Below, piece by piece: positions 45,342 through 56,948 of a stretch of 64,000 bases of DNA. Both the position numbers and the translations under genes were made by a program. Position 1 is the first letter of the stretch. Every line of letters starts with the position of its first letter. The notes below the pieces were generated by a model, which did no database searches, was not told the DNA's origin, and was given only the letters and a program-made list of their open reading frames with translations. The DNA comes from Thinopyrum elongatum (Eukaryota > Streptophyta > Magnoliopsida > Poales > Poaceae), in contig CM022298.1 in the NCBI GenBank assembly GCA_011799875.1, positions 286,327,395 through 286,391,394 of the forward strand. The letters are read 5' to 3'.

Positions 45342-46221
45342 TCATCCTACCCTAGGGGTTCTCGGACTTAGTAGTCGTGCTTGCTTCATCACTCGGAGAG
45401 AAGGGCATTCAGTCTTCAGTTTCTGGGTTCTCCTGTGGTGCCAGTGGGCATGCGACAGTCGACTGCTTGTTGGGACACATCCTATTAATATGCCCAAGTT
45501 CACCACACCTGTGACATGTGTCGGAAGCAAAAAGGTTGTTATTCAGTCTTGGGTCATGTTGTTGGGGGCCTGACGATGATCCTCTACGAGGTGGATATGG
45601 AAATCCATTCCTATGCCTCCTGCGTGGGGCTTGGTTGTGGGCTTCCTAAAGATCCTCAATTCGCTCCTTTTGATTGGCGATGTAGACTTGTAGGGCAGTG
45701 ATTTGCTATTCTCGCTTGACCTCCTTCTTCTTCTCGAGGCAGTGGAAGTGCAGAAGTGAAGGGAGGTCTTGGCGAGCCTTAAGGAATGCTTCGGTAAGCT
45801 GACATAGAAGGTAGTCTCCTGCGTTGGTGAAATGGATCTGGTACTTGAGGGTTGGATATTCGTCTTCTGGAGAAATCATCACTTGAGTCGGGGCTCCAAA
45901 TCCGCTCTTGCCAGGTAGGTAGCGGGTGGCGTGTTCTTTCTTCATTTCTGGAAGGAGGTCTCGAAGACAGAGGAGCTCTTCGTATGCCACTTGCTGGATG
46001 GCCAGGTCTCTTGTTGGCATGGGCGGTCCAATGAAGAACCATCCCTGGGGTGAGGTCTTGGTAGGCACAAAAATCTTGGCGTAGAACTCTTTCTAGAACA
46101 CATCATTTTCCAGTTCATGCAGGGTGTACATGGGCAGCAAAGGATAGTGGCATTGTTGGAGGCAGTCTCTTAGGAGTGATGGGAATCCTGTCATAAGAAC
46201 TCTCAAGGGGGCGACGGCCAT
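45342..46221 (-). pseudogene. Gag-like zinc-knuckle reading frame of element C
   Basis: ATG at 46221 lies about 150 bases after the tRNA-iMet primer site. The first ~170 residues include QGWFFIGPPMPTRDLAIQQV and DEYPTLKYQIHFTNAGDYLL, then a basic linker, then a classical knuckle CHRCGELGHINRMC (C-x2-C-x4-H-x4-C) at about 45475-45520. Position and knuckle indicate the nucleic-acid-binding protein of the element. I do not see a typical Gypsy capsid core, so it may be a divergent gag. Breaks: TAG near 46095 and stops after the KKKEVKRE segment at 45706. Confidence 0.65.
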
Positions 46222-46370
46222 CTACAAAAGTTGAATAGGAGAGGTCAATAAGGGAAATATCCCTTAGGTTTGGGAAATCTCAGAAAAGAGGAGAGGTATA
46301 GATAGTTTTGAAAAAATTGTTTTACCCTAACTAATGACCATGCTAACTAAGGCTTCCTACAGTCAAGATG

Positions 46371-46382
46371 GCTCTGATACCA
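46371..46382 (-). other. Primer binding site of element C (tRNA-iMet)
   Basis: The minus strand reads TGGTATCAGAGC, four bases from the LTR edge at 46387. Confidence 0.93.
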
Positions 46383-46386
46383 GCTC

Positions 46387-47485
46387 TGTGGGGACCCCGA
46401 CTCATAAGTCGTGATCACCGAATGCACGTGTACAGTGATCCTAGAGATCAATGCTGACTGAACACATAGAAGCTGGATAATAAGAGACTTACATCCATAC
46501 ATACCGTCTTACACAAATTATGACCATTATGGTCAAGTCTTCATAAACTCGCAGCGGAAAATCTTCAATGATAGCGTGAACCCATGCCATCTGCCTTAAC
46601 CCTACAAGCATTCTGACTAGGAAGCATCCTAGCTCGCATGTTTGTCACCAAGGTATTCTTCATTATATCCTGTTCTTTCATGCCTGGCCAATAAAATAAC
46701 CAGTGGCAAGCCAATGAGTACTTTGAATGTACTCGCAAGAAACCCATGTTTTGGAACAAGGTATGACAATGCATGATATAGCGCTAAGTAGGAAAATTTT
46801 GCAGAAAAGCTATTTTTGAGTGCAATGATATGTCCTAACAACTTGTAAAGTATGCATCATAAGAATTCAGGTATCCGTGTGAACAGGTTACAGATATCAA
46901 CATAAACAGAGTTTGGATCAACTCTAGCTTAATCAACATTTCGAGTCATTCGACTCGACTCAAGTATTTTCTCCACACAACCACACACACACACCAGGTT
47001 TCATAAACAATGGATGTAGACCAAGAGCGGTTATCCAACTGTCCTTGACTGTGGACACAGCTATTCGAATAGTTTGACACTCTGCAGAGGTTGCACACTT
47101 TACCCACAAGATCCGGGGAACTTCCGTGTCATCGACGACCCGCAGTACCTCAAGTACCCGGGGTAAGCACCCGATCACTACCTTTCCCTAGCCGTGTCTA
47201 ACATAGAGTCCACTCGATTGGTAGCAACCCCCATGCCAAACATTGTCACATAATAAATTTTTGTGGAGCCACGCTCCCATATTCACTGGTACAGCGAGGT
47301 GCTATACAAACGGTTTTTAACCCCTTTCCGCGATGGCGTTCTGAACCGTCACCTAGTGAGTGACTGCGATAGGGGGGTCCTTCCCACACGACCCAGAAAC
47401 CGTCGGGGATATGACTTCCTGGCACACACGCTCGGCAAAATGAGGTTGTGTGCGACCGGTGAGCGATCAAATACGGCTATACGTA
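46387..47485 (-). repeat. 5' LTR of element C, inner part
   Basis: Plus strand begins TGTGGGGACCCCGACTC next to the primer site. Two blocks (about 46715-46745 and 47045-47110) match blocks in the LTRs of B in the element's sense. Interrupted by H; it resumes at 58251. Confidence 0.85.
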
Positions 47486-47499
47486 CAGTAGTGCTAAAA

Positions 47500-47945
47500 A
47501 AATACAATTATACAGGCGAAATCGTTTCCGGTCGTAAGTACATCCCACACTGTCAGTCCCTGCTAAATGTTTCCATTCATATATACATCCCACACAGTCG
47601 CTCCAAGGAAAACGTTTCCGTTCGTAGGTACATCACACACAATTTCCCCGTTAAATCATTTGTGATAGCGTTGCCATTGCACACGATATTATCAATTTTA
47701 TCGTTTGCGTTATTGAATGCATCACACACGGTGCATAGAAGAAACTATGTGGCAAAGGCTGTCCATCACACACAGTTTTTATGTGGTAAACGTTTGCGCA
47801 AGGTGGCCTAACGCAAACAGTTTTCAAGAGAATGTCGTGTGTGATTGTTCATTGACCCAACACGGTTTATTCCTAGAAACTGTGTGCATTGCCTGAGGTC
47901 ATCGCCCACGGTGTTTTCTCAATAACCGTTTGCAATAGAAAAACC
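47500..47945. repeat. Left subterminal repeats of H
   Basis: Repeated short motifs such as ATCACACACAGTT, CGTTTGCG and ACATCCCACAC in both orientations, about every 30-60 bases. Confidence 0.75.
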
Positions 47946-48170
47946 CAATTAGCAGGCTAATTGCCCTATTATTAATAATCCATTTTTTAATCTAATTGAC
48001 ATTCATATTAAGCACATAATATATTTCATTTCCATATTAAGGAAGCAGGATTTCATAATTGAAATACACCAGAGTACAACATCATATAGCTTCAGCACTC
48101 AGCTACCCCATTACACAACTGCACCAGCACCAAGTTTCACATGCAACATCCAGAACTTTCAAAATTAGCA
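47946..48170. other. AT-rich spacer in H
   Basis: No gene or clear repeat; it lies between the subterminal repeats and the 3' end of the B3 gene fragment. Confidence 0.5.
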
Positions 48171-48677
48171 TCATAGACGGTACATAGACAGATGCATCTC
48201 ATCTGGAAAACTGCTGAAGCGGAAGGAGAATATTGATCCTTCATTGATGTTGAAGGTCTTTGCAACTTTAGGCCAGTGCCTATGGATGACTGACCGTCCA
48301 TCCTTCGTCCTCTTCAGGAACATTTCAATATTGAACCATGGGTGTTGTATGAAAACCTTCCTCGCCTCCTGACCATAGAGGTGGTTTGAGAGGTAATCAT
48401 CAGTGAACTGCTTTGGAAAGGCCTGAAAACAAGGATGTGCATAAATATCTTCTCTATATTGGAAATGGGGCAAAGGAATAAAAAAAGGCAAGGTATAATA
48501 GTTAGTACCATCTTGTAGTGAACTGATGTCTTCTTCATTGTGCAGACAAAGATCTTGTTGTTTTTTGTCGCTAATTTCTTTATCCTAACAATCTTTCTGA
48601 GTTTCTTGACTTGATTGATATTCATGGACAACTCATTTCCCCATATGCAAAAAGAATCAAACAGTGGGTCAAAACCT
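48171..48677 (-). pseudogene. B3 DNA-binding domain gene fragment (two exons) carried by H
   Basis: The B3 fold of plant transcription factors binds DNA in the major groove. The upstream exon (48677-48509) follows an acceptor-like CAG and ends in FVCTMKKTSVHYKM. After an 86-nt intron with GT/AG borders (48508-48423) the next exon (48422-48171) reads AFPKQFTDDYLSNHL, a Phe-rich middle with GRSVIHRHWPKVAKTF, then GSIFSFRFSS, and stops. This spans a B3 domain from the K-I-P-x-x-F strand-helix to the GD-like turn, which is degenerate. No stop interrupts it. The 5' part of the gene is unclear; candidate upstream exons lie near 50080-50512. It is probably a captured or long-resident host gene. Confidence 0.6.
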
Positions 48678-48696
48678 CTGACAGCAGGACCTACAT

Positions 48697-48804
48697 GTGC
48701 AAGACCAAATTGTTAAAAACCTAAATGTTAGAATGGTTCCTGCAATTGCAGTGCAAGACCAAATTGTTAAAAACCTATATGTTAGAATGGTTCCTGCAAT
48801 TGCA
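48697..48804. repeat. 54-bp direct tandem duplication
   Basis: Two adjacent copies (48697-48750 and 48751-48804) differ at one base. It lies upstream of the B3 exon, in presumed intron sequence. Confidence 0.95.
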
Positions 48805-49013
48805 CAATAATGTGCTATTAGACAACGGACCATGCACGTGCTAACCTCGATTGTAAACCTCAGTGCTTCCCATTGTTTCCCTGCAACACATATAAGGTAG
48901 TTAGTCATTAGGTTAAGTGAGGGTTCGCATGCTATCAATAAAATATGTTGATGAAAAATAAGCACAATGCAGATTCATTAGATTAATTCAAACCACATGG
49001 AAAACCCATTTAT

Positions 49014-49990
49014 CCAAACCAAGCATGATTAAGAACTAGGAAATATAGCACTTGTATATGTTTCTCATGTATTAAGTGCAGTCAAATTCGATTTATTCCT
49101 CACATGCACAACAATACAAAATTCTACCCACGACAATTGGACATCGCATTGCAGAATTGAACCAAGCAGTTAACTAAACACCACAACAAATCAACCAAAC
49201 ATTAACTGAGCACTACATTGCACAATATAACATACTCCTAATAGAAGATCAGACAGTTAACCAAACCAAGCATGCTTAACAACTTGGAAATATAGCAAAT
49301 GTATTTGTTTCTCATGTATTTAGTACAACCAAATTCAATTTATTCCTCACATGGTATACAATAACAGAATGCACCCACAACAATTGAACATCGCATTGCA
49401 GAATTGAACCAAACAGTTAACTAAACACCACAACAAATGAACCAAACGTTAACTGAGCACCACATTGCACAATATAACATACTCCTAATAGAAGATCAGA
49501 TAGTTAACCAAACCAAGCATGCTTAACAACTTGGAATTATAGCAATTGTATTTGTTTCTCATGTATTTAGTACAGCCAAATTCGATTTACTTCTCACATG
49601 GTAACAGAATGCACCCACAACTATTGAACATCGCATTGCAGAATTGAACCAAACAGTTAACTAAACACCACAACAAATGTACCAAACGTTAACTGAGCAC
49701 CACATTGCACAATGTATAACATACTAGAAGATCAGACAGTTAACCAAACCAAGCATGCTTGACAACTTGGAAATATAGCAATTGTATTCGTTTCTCATGT
49801 ATTTTGTAAAGATAAATTCGATTTATTTCTCACATGGAAGACAATACAAAATTGCAGCCTAAAGAATTGAACATCACATTTGCAGAATTGAACCAAATAG
49901 TTAACTGAAGACAACAACTAATTAACCAAATAGTTAATAAGTGAGCGCCACACTGCACGACATATAGAACATATACACTAGAGCAACAGA
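49014..49990. repeat. Four-copy ~240-bp tandem repeat in H
   Basis: Units start at 49014, 49261, 49508 and 49744 with CCAAACCAAGCATG; lengths about 247, 247 and 236 bp, the fourth diverged. AT-rich and non-coding. Confidence 0.9.
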
Positions 49991-50079
49991 TTGCATGGTA
50001 AAATTAGATAGCACAATTCACTAGAATTTGTTAAGGAAAGGCAGGAGCAGCACACGCAATGGGTAAACCGAGCATGCTT

Positions 50080-50512
50080 AACCGGCGTAGCTAGCAAATG
50101 GCAAGGTGCTCCTCCAAGATCTAGGGGTCGGCACGAATGGCAGCCATCGCGACCTCATCCGCCCGTGCGACCACGATTTGCTTCTCCGCTGCCAAATGCT
50201 CCTTGAGCTCCTGGCTATACTGCGTGCACCATGGCTTAGGGCGGCGCTTATTTGGTGGAGGGGTCGGTGATTTGGGTGGAAGGTGTCGCGCCGGCGGTCG
50301 GGGCATGTGGGATGTGGAAGAAGGAGGAGGATGGGGGTCGGGTGTGGATTACCTACCTGGATAGACGAGGCCAAGCAGCGTGAAGGAGGGTCGCCGGTGA
50401 GGAGGCGGCGTTGCAAGCAAGGAGTGAAGGTTTCAACTTGGAAAGGAAGGCGGAAAAAGGGGAAATGTGGCTTTTGGTAAGGGGGAGGGGGCAGGGAGGT
50501 AGATATTTCCAC
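50080..50512 (-). pseudogene. GC-rich exon-like segment upstream of the B3 fragment
   Basis: An abrupt GC-rich block in AT-rich surroundings. One minus frame (50306-50121) encodes PPKSPTPPPNKRRPKPW followed by QELKEHLAAEKQIVVARADE, a basic patch and a helical segment. A longer frame overlapping it is Pro/Ser-rich. The position, upstream of the B3 exons on the same strand, makes it a candidate first exon of that gene. No splice link can be proved from sequence alone. Confidence 0.4.
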
Positions 50513-50539
50513 GAAAGCCGAAAATTTTGAATCGGTTCA

Positions 50540-50820
50540 GCGAAAAAACTGGCGCGCAAAGTGTCATCAGACACGGTCCCTTATTCAGAACTGTGTACGA
50601 TATGTGAACATCACAAACAATTCAGATAGCTTAACCCGTGTGTGATGAGTTTGAACGTCAAAAATTGTGGTTCGAATTTCCCTGGTTACAGTGGTCATAG
50701 GCGTACTGTAGCCGACGCACCTTCTCACGTAAGCCATCGGTGTACTACACACTGACGGTGCTCCAAGATATTTTGTACTACATCTCACACGGTTGGTGAT
50801 AATAAACTGTGTGGGATCTA
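50540..50820. repeat. Internal block of subterminal-type CACTA repeats
   Basis: Motifs such as ACACGGT, CATCACAAACAATT and ATCTCACACGGTT recur as at the element ends, though this block is 3 kb inside H. Confidence 0.6.
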
Positions 50821-50879
50821 CTTGATTTTTCATCTTGATTTGAATTACATAATGGGGTCATAGCGGCAATGGAGGGTGT

Positions 50880-53230
50880 TTGAATTGCTAGAACTTTTAT
50901 CTGCAGTGAACATGCAACTATATGTGTGTCGTAAAAAAATTGGAATTATTCAGGGTTTGTTTGGACATTTTATACATTAAATTGGTTTTCTAGCCATTTC
51001 AGGTGCACAATTCAAAATTAAACTACATGCACATGCTCCGGTGCACCAACATGGGTTGTAAAATCATATATGTGTCAATGGGTTTCTGCTTATGTCCCAT
51101 GGAAGAAATGGGGATGAATTTCGAACACCACGGCACCGTGGCTCTCCGGCAAACGTTGAGGTACTTGCTTTTGTAATTCTAGTAAATCCAAAGCGCGTCT
51201 GAAATTCATGAACCTTGGCATGCTATCATGGAATGGCATCAACATGCTGGGGTAAAAAATATTGTCCCATTTGGGGTAGGTTATGGTATACGCTTCTCAC
51301 AAACCAGAGCTTCTCACAAGAAGCCTCATGGTTCCATTAGGGTAACGTGTCACCTTTGTGGACAAAACAATATTCGTCGCCTCTTCTTCCTTTCAATTTT
51401 TTTCTTGGTGTCAACATAGAACAACAGGAGTGTCGTGTTAAATTTTGGATTTTTTCGGGGATCGTTTGGACATTTTTATACATTAACTGAGTTTTCTAGG
51501 CATTTATGTGCATAATTCAAAATTGAACTACATGCACATTCTCCAGTCCATAAAAACAGGTTGCAAAATCAAATGTTTGTCCTTGGTTGCAAGCTTAGGT
51601 CACATGCAAGAAATGAGAATGAATGTCAAACACTTTGACACTGTCGCTCGGCCGCTAACATTGAGATACATGGTTTTAAAATTCTAGTAAATCGAAAACT
51701 CATCTGAAATTCATGAAACTTGACATGATATCATGGAACAGCATCGACATGCCGTGGTAAAAATATTGTCCCATTTGGGGTAGGTTTGGGTATAAGCTTC
51801 TCGCAAACCAGAGCTTCTCTCACAACAAGCCTGATGGTTTCGGTAGGGAACGTGCCACCTTGGGGGACGAAACGATATCTGTTGCCTCTTCTTACTTTCA
51901 AAAATTTTCTCGTGGCAACATAGAACAACAGGAGTGTTGTGTCAATTTTTGGGATTTTTCGGGGTTTGCTTGGACATTTTTATACATTAACTAAGTTTTC
52001 TATGCATTCATGTGCATAATTCAAATTTGAACTACATGCACATGCTCCAGTGCATATAAATGGGTTCAAAATTGGAATGTGTGTCCTTGGTTACATGCTT
52101 AAGTCCCATACAAGAAATGAGAATGAATGTCAAACACCTTGCCACCGTCGCTCGGCCGCTAACATTAAGATACATGTTTTTTAAATTCTAGTAAATCGAA
52201 AACGCGTCTGAAATTTATGAAACTTTTCATGCTAGCATGGAATGGCATCAACATGCAGTGGTAAAAATATTGTCCCATTTGGGGTAGGTTGGGGTATATA
52301 AGCTTCTCACAAACCAGAGCTTCTCACAACAAGCCTCATGGTTACGGTAGGGAACGTTTCACCTTTCTGGACGAAACGATATCCGTTGCCTCTTCTTGAT
52401 TTCAATTTTTTTTTTAGTGTCAACATAGAACAACATGAGTGTTGCGTTAATTTTAGGAATTTTTCGAGGTTCATTTGGACATTTTTATACATTAACTGAG
52501 TTTTCTATGCATTTATGTGCATAATTCAAATTTGAACTACATGCACATGCTCCAGTGCATGTAAATTGTTTGAAAAATCAAATCTGTGTCCTTGGCTGCA
52601 TGCTTAGGTCCCATGCAAGAAATGGGAATGAATGTCAAACACCTTGCCACCGTCGCTCGGCCACAAACATTGAGATACATGGTTTTTAAATTCTAGTAAA
52701 TCCAAAACTCGTCTGAAGTTCATGAAACTTGACATGCTATCATGGAGCGGCATCAACATGCTGTAGTAAAAAAATTGTCCCACTTGGGGCAGGTTTGGGA
52801 GGGAACGTGCCACCCTTGGGGAGGAAACGATATCCATTGCCTCTTCTTGCTTTCAAAATTTTTCTAGTGTCAACATAGAACGACAGGAGTGTTGTGTCAA
52901 TTTTGGGGATTTTTTGGGGTTCGCTTGGACATTTTTATACATTAACTGGGTTTTCTAGGCATTTTATGTGCATAAGTCAAATTTGAACTACATGCACATG
53001 CTCCAGTGCAGAAAAATGGGTTGACATATGAAATGTGTGTCCTTGGGTGCATGCTTAGGTCCCATGCAAGAAATGGGAATGAATTTCAAACACCAGGGCA
53101 CTGTTGATTGCCGGCATAATGTTGAGATACTTTGTTTTTAAATTCTAGTAAATCCAAAACTCGTCTGAAATTCTTGAAACTTGGCATGCTATCATGGAAT
53201 GGCACCCGACATGCTGTGGTATTTTTCGTG
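50880..53230. repeat. About five-copy ~505-bp tandem repeat in H
   Basis: The anchor AACTACATGCACAT occurs at 51021, 51526, 52030, 52535 and 52986: spacings 505, 504, 505 and 451. Each unit also has ATTGTCCCATTTGGGGTAGG and GGACATTTTTATACATTAA. The unit before 52986 has lost about 54 bp. Short minus-strand frames (51731-51928, 52307-52492) are shadows of the repeat. Confidence 0.93.
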
Positions 53231-53549
53231 TCCATTTTGAGAGAAGGCGCACTCGAATAAGAGCCAACAAAGGCATTTTGAAAAAATAGCTGCCACTTTA
53301 ATATCTCAAATGTTTGTATAATTCAAATCATGTGCGTTCTGTTAACCATTCATGTGACGCCATGTGCCTTGGTTTTAATGGCTATAGGAGTTGCCGTGCG
53401 GACAGCTGCTTGACTAAACGGGAGGCGTGCGAGCGCAGTCCGGTGCGTAGGTTGACCGAGAGGCGTGCAAGCTGTCCTCCAATGCGTAGGCTCACCGGGA
53501 AGCGTGCGAGCTGTACGCTGCGCAGGCTCACTAGGAAGCGAGCCCTTTG

Positions 53550-54285
53550 ACTTCCATGGCCGCCCGCCTTGCTGGCATCCTCTCCATTAATGGCACCCGA
53601 GCGGCTGTTTAATATGGGCGGCCTTACTGTTCGCCTCCCATTCAACTCCCTCCTGCAGACCTCCACCAACGCCATGGTGTAGAAGGATCATCTGCCACTA
53701 GTCTTCAAGTTCGGTGAAGTCGACTCCGAGCCGAAGGATATAGAAAATAAGGAGGAATGTGGCCTCATGGACATGGCCCTGAACGAGTTGGCTGCGGCGG
53801 TTGCAGCCCCCGCTCCCGTCCCAGCTCCCATCCCCATGCCCGCGCCAGCGACCATCCCCGTAGCATTGACGGGCTGGTCGCCGAGCACTATCGCAGAGCT
53901 GGAAGCCACGGGCGTTAGCGAGGTCTCCACTGACCCGCGTGAGCTCATGTACATGCCAGCGCTGGCGCCCGTGCCCGTGCTCGTGCGCGCCCCTCCACCC
54001 ACCTCGGCGCCGGTCCCCATGCGTTTGGCTGCACCCGCCGTGCCTGTGCTTGTGCGCGTGTCCCCCATAGCGGCATGGGACGCCGCCATCAACCGCTACC
54101 TCTCAGCAGCGCCAGTTGCCGTCCTCCCGTGCCCCGCCCGTCGATCGCGCGATGACATGATGTTTGATTTTCCAAGTGAAGAACATTCTGTGCTGCCTTG
54201 AAGACTTCAACAACAGCGTCCCGGAGGATGACAACGACAATGACGGCACGGCACGCCGCCTCCGCCGCCGCCGGAAATAGTTTTT
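53550..54285 (+). pseudogene. Degraded Ala/Pro-rich host-like gene in H
   Basis: A frame from MDMALNELAAAVAAPAPV (53767) to 54201 is rich in Pro-Val-Pro-Ala repeats. Upstream, pieces in other frames (MAARLAGILSINGTRA near 53556, then KFGEVDSEPKDIENKEE) read into it after frameshifts and stops. Downstream, another frame gives CLEDFNNSVPEDDNDN and a basic Arg-rich end at about 54278. Together this looks like one gene of some 230 codons with at least three breaks. I do not recognise its family. Confidence 0.45.
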
Positions 54286-54419
54286 TTGGGGTTTAATACT
54301 GTATCTCGATCATATGTATATAAATTCGCAGTGTGACTGAATGAAAGATATGGTTTGAACGAACTTGCATTTTTCTCTCTTAATGTACAGACTTATCAAA
54401 CGATTTTCTTTTGAAAAAA

Positions 54420-54790
54420 GCGTCAATGGTTTTTAAATGTAAAACACTCATCGCAAACATTTTAGTTAGAACACCCGTATGCGAACCGACAGCTTCCCCA
54501 GGAAGCTAAGGGAAAATGTGCCAAGCAGGATTTGTGCAGCTCTTGATCGCAAACGTTTTAGATAGAACACTCGTATGCAAAGTGAGAGCTATGGTCTTCC
54601 CCCTTAAGTCAAGGGAAAATTCGCAGCGCTGGATTTGTGCATCTCTTCAACGCAAACGGTTCAGATTGAATACGGTATGCAATGCCAGACTTTGGTGCTA
54701 AGCCAAGAGAAAATGTGCCGAGCAGGATTTGTACATCCCTTCAACGCAAACGGTTGTTTTGGATGACCCGTGTGCAACCACGTACATACA
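54420..54790. repeat. Second internal block of CACTA-like repeats
   Basis: About four degenerate units of ~105 bp with CATCGCAAACATTTTAG / CAACGCAAACGGTT, GTATGC and GGGAAAATGTGCC. Confidence 0.7.
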
Positions 54791-55198
54791 ATTTGGTAAG
54801 ATTTGCATTTGTCATATTGGGTATATTGCCATTTGCCAAACTGGAAAGATTGACATTTGCTGATCTAGTAACATTGCCATTTGTCAACCTTGTAACACTG
54901 CGATTTGTCAAAATATGCAGCTAAAAATCACTAGCACTATCTAGTTTTTGCAACTAAAATTCAGTAATTAAGCATAGATTTCATTCATAGATTAAGCAGT
55001 CGTTCTTTATACAAACAGTTCAACTCGACAGCTGAACCGACCAAACTTTTCCCCAATTGTTGCCAACCACGTACTAAAATAGCTAGTTCAACTATATATA
55101 CTAGCTAATTTTAAGTACGTTGTATAGTTCCACCACATCTATAGTCAGATGAACTGAACAAAATAGCCCCTAAATACTACTACTACTACGGAGGGGCT
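54791..55198. other. AT-rich stretch in H without recognised gene
   Basis: Starts with short repeats of ATTTGTCA / ATTGCCATTTG; nothing else seen. Confidence 0.5.
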
Positions 55199-55339
55199 TT
55201 GTACTACTTCTGGCAGCCTCTCCTTTGCCGAGCACGCTCAGTAAGAGGCAGAGGAGGAGGAGCCTACCGACGAGCTGGACAACTGCAATACGGTGCCTGC
55301 CGCTGCTGCACCTTCAGCGACGCTCACCTCGAACGCCCT

Positions 55340-56302
55340 CTACCGCTCCAGACGACCCCTCTCGAAGCGGTGGTTCTCCTCATAGATCTCCTGATTCCTC
55401 GCCTCTGAGGCGGCGTGTGCCGTGGCCACGACGGCGGTAAGGCTCTTTGCGTGCTCGACGAGGCGCTCCTCCTCCTCCCGCAGGAACTCGGTGTAGTGCG
55501 CAAGGTCGCTGGCGCATGTGCGGGCCTCCACCTCTGCCTCCCGCCTTCGGGCAGTGGTGGCGGAGCGAGTGATGACCCCGGCGATCGATGGTGGGCTGGC
55601 GGCCATGGCGGCTGACGATGGGGTGGCGGCCACGACCACCACCTTCCGCCTTCGGGCCGCGGTGGCGGAGCGGGTGATGGCCACGGTGGCCGGCAAATGG
55701 GTGGCGGCCACGACGGCCACCTCCTGCCTTTGCGCCACAGTGGTGGTACAGGCGATGGCCCTGGCTTTCGACGGTGGTGTGGCGGCAACGGCGGCCGGCA
55801 ACACCTGCCGACGGGCAGTGGCGGCAGAGCGTGTGGTGGGTGTTCCGCGCACACCCAACAGGTACGCCACGCGCACTACACTACGCCGGGGAATGCGCCA
55901 CCGCCGCGGTGTAGCCTCCCAGCTGGAGCTGTCCTCTGATGATGGCGGAGTGGCTGAGCGACAACGACGGACCGGTGCCATTGGCGATTGTGGGAGAAGC
56001 AGACGAGATAAGCTACAGGGAGGGAGTGGAAAATGCGACGCAGGACTCGCCGGCCGTGAGGGTTTATATATCAGGCCGGTAAGCATTGGGATTTTGGGGG
56101 ATTTCACCAAGTCAGGTGGGAAGCTTACGCGGGAACCTGCGAGGTTGCGTGGGAACGGGCTCACTGACGATTCATTGGCGCCACTTTGAGCCACCATTTG
56201 GTCAAAAGAACGCCCCTGCATGCTGCGCAAGCTTGCGCTGTAAGCCATCTGCGGCAGCGGGGTGACAAGACGTGCGAGAGGAGGACGAAACGCCACATAC
56301 AT
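55340..56302 (-). pseudogene. GC-rich open frame with coiled-coil end, host-like fragment in H
   Basis: A 320-residue minus-strand frame. The first two thirds are low-complexity Ala/Arg/Thr/Ser with internal repeats (TARRR, VAATPS), typical of a GC-rich sequence read in any frame. The last ~65 residues (LAHYTEFLREEEERLVEH... then EENHRFERGR) are helical and acidic and look like genuine protein, close to tail fragments of wheat CACTA accessory ORFs. The opposite strand is also open (55518-56189), so direction is uncertain. No function can be assigned. Confidence 0.35.
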
Positions 56303-56948
56303 ATACGGTTAATAAAAAAATGTTTGCACTTTAATTACCTCCTATACCCCTGTCCTGGTTTATAAGTAGGATTTAACTAATAAAATATGAATGCATGTCG
56401 CCAAAGATTATATAGTTGGATTCGTATTTGAACATAGTTTCCAATTATATAATTTTTATGACATGCATTAACATTTTCTTGGTTAAATTTAAGGGAAAAG
56501 TATGGCATAGAATATAAAGGGGACTAATAGACCAAGACAGAGGTAGTAGCATACGGCCGCTCTCTACGCAGCGACGCAACAGTCGGCCGGCTTGTAGGCG
56601 ACCATTTCCTGTGTGTTCAACTGCTCTATGTGTGTGGTTGCTTGCGGTTGAGGCGGCCGCGGCACGCTCTGCTCGCGTCCCTCCGGGCGCTCTGCCCTCG
56701 TCCCTCCACATGTGCTGCCAGTGTTTGTGGCCAGCGCATGATCATGCACGTTCATGTGCATGCGATTGCGCCGGGCGAGGCGCGACGATGCAGTTTCCCG
56801 CTGCAAAAACTGCCATGCGGACGCGCCGAGAATCCAGGCCGCCCGGCCCCCATTTATTCCTGTGGCCATTTACCTTCATCTCTCGCGCCACACGACACAA
56901 TAAGCACATCCACGATGACACATACAGAGAGGACATCCAACGGTTCCA
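56303..56948 (+). other. Upstream region of the exonuclease gene in H
   Basis: AT-rich to 56560, then a GC-rich block with several overlapping frames up to the ATG at 56949. This is plausible promoter and leader sequence. No convincing TATA box was identified. Confidence 0.45.

Noticed and set aside
49014..49990. Regular repeats reminiscent of a CRISPR array
   Set aside because: Units are ~240 bp with no short repeat plus unique spacer structure, and the genome is eukaryotic.
51731..52837. Minus-strand frames of 61-77 codons in the 505-bp repeats
   Set aside because: They recur with different breaks in each repeat unit and have no conserved start or stop.
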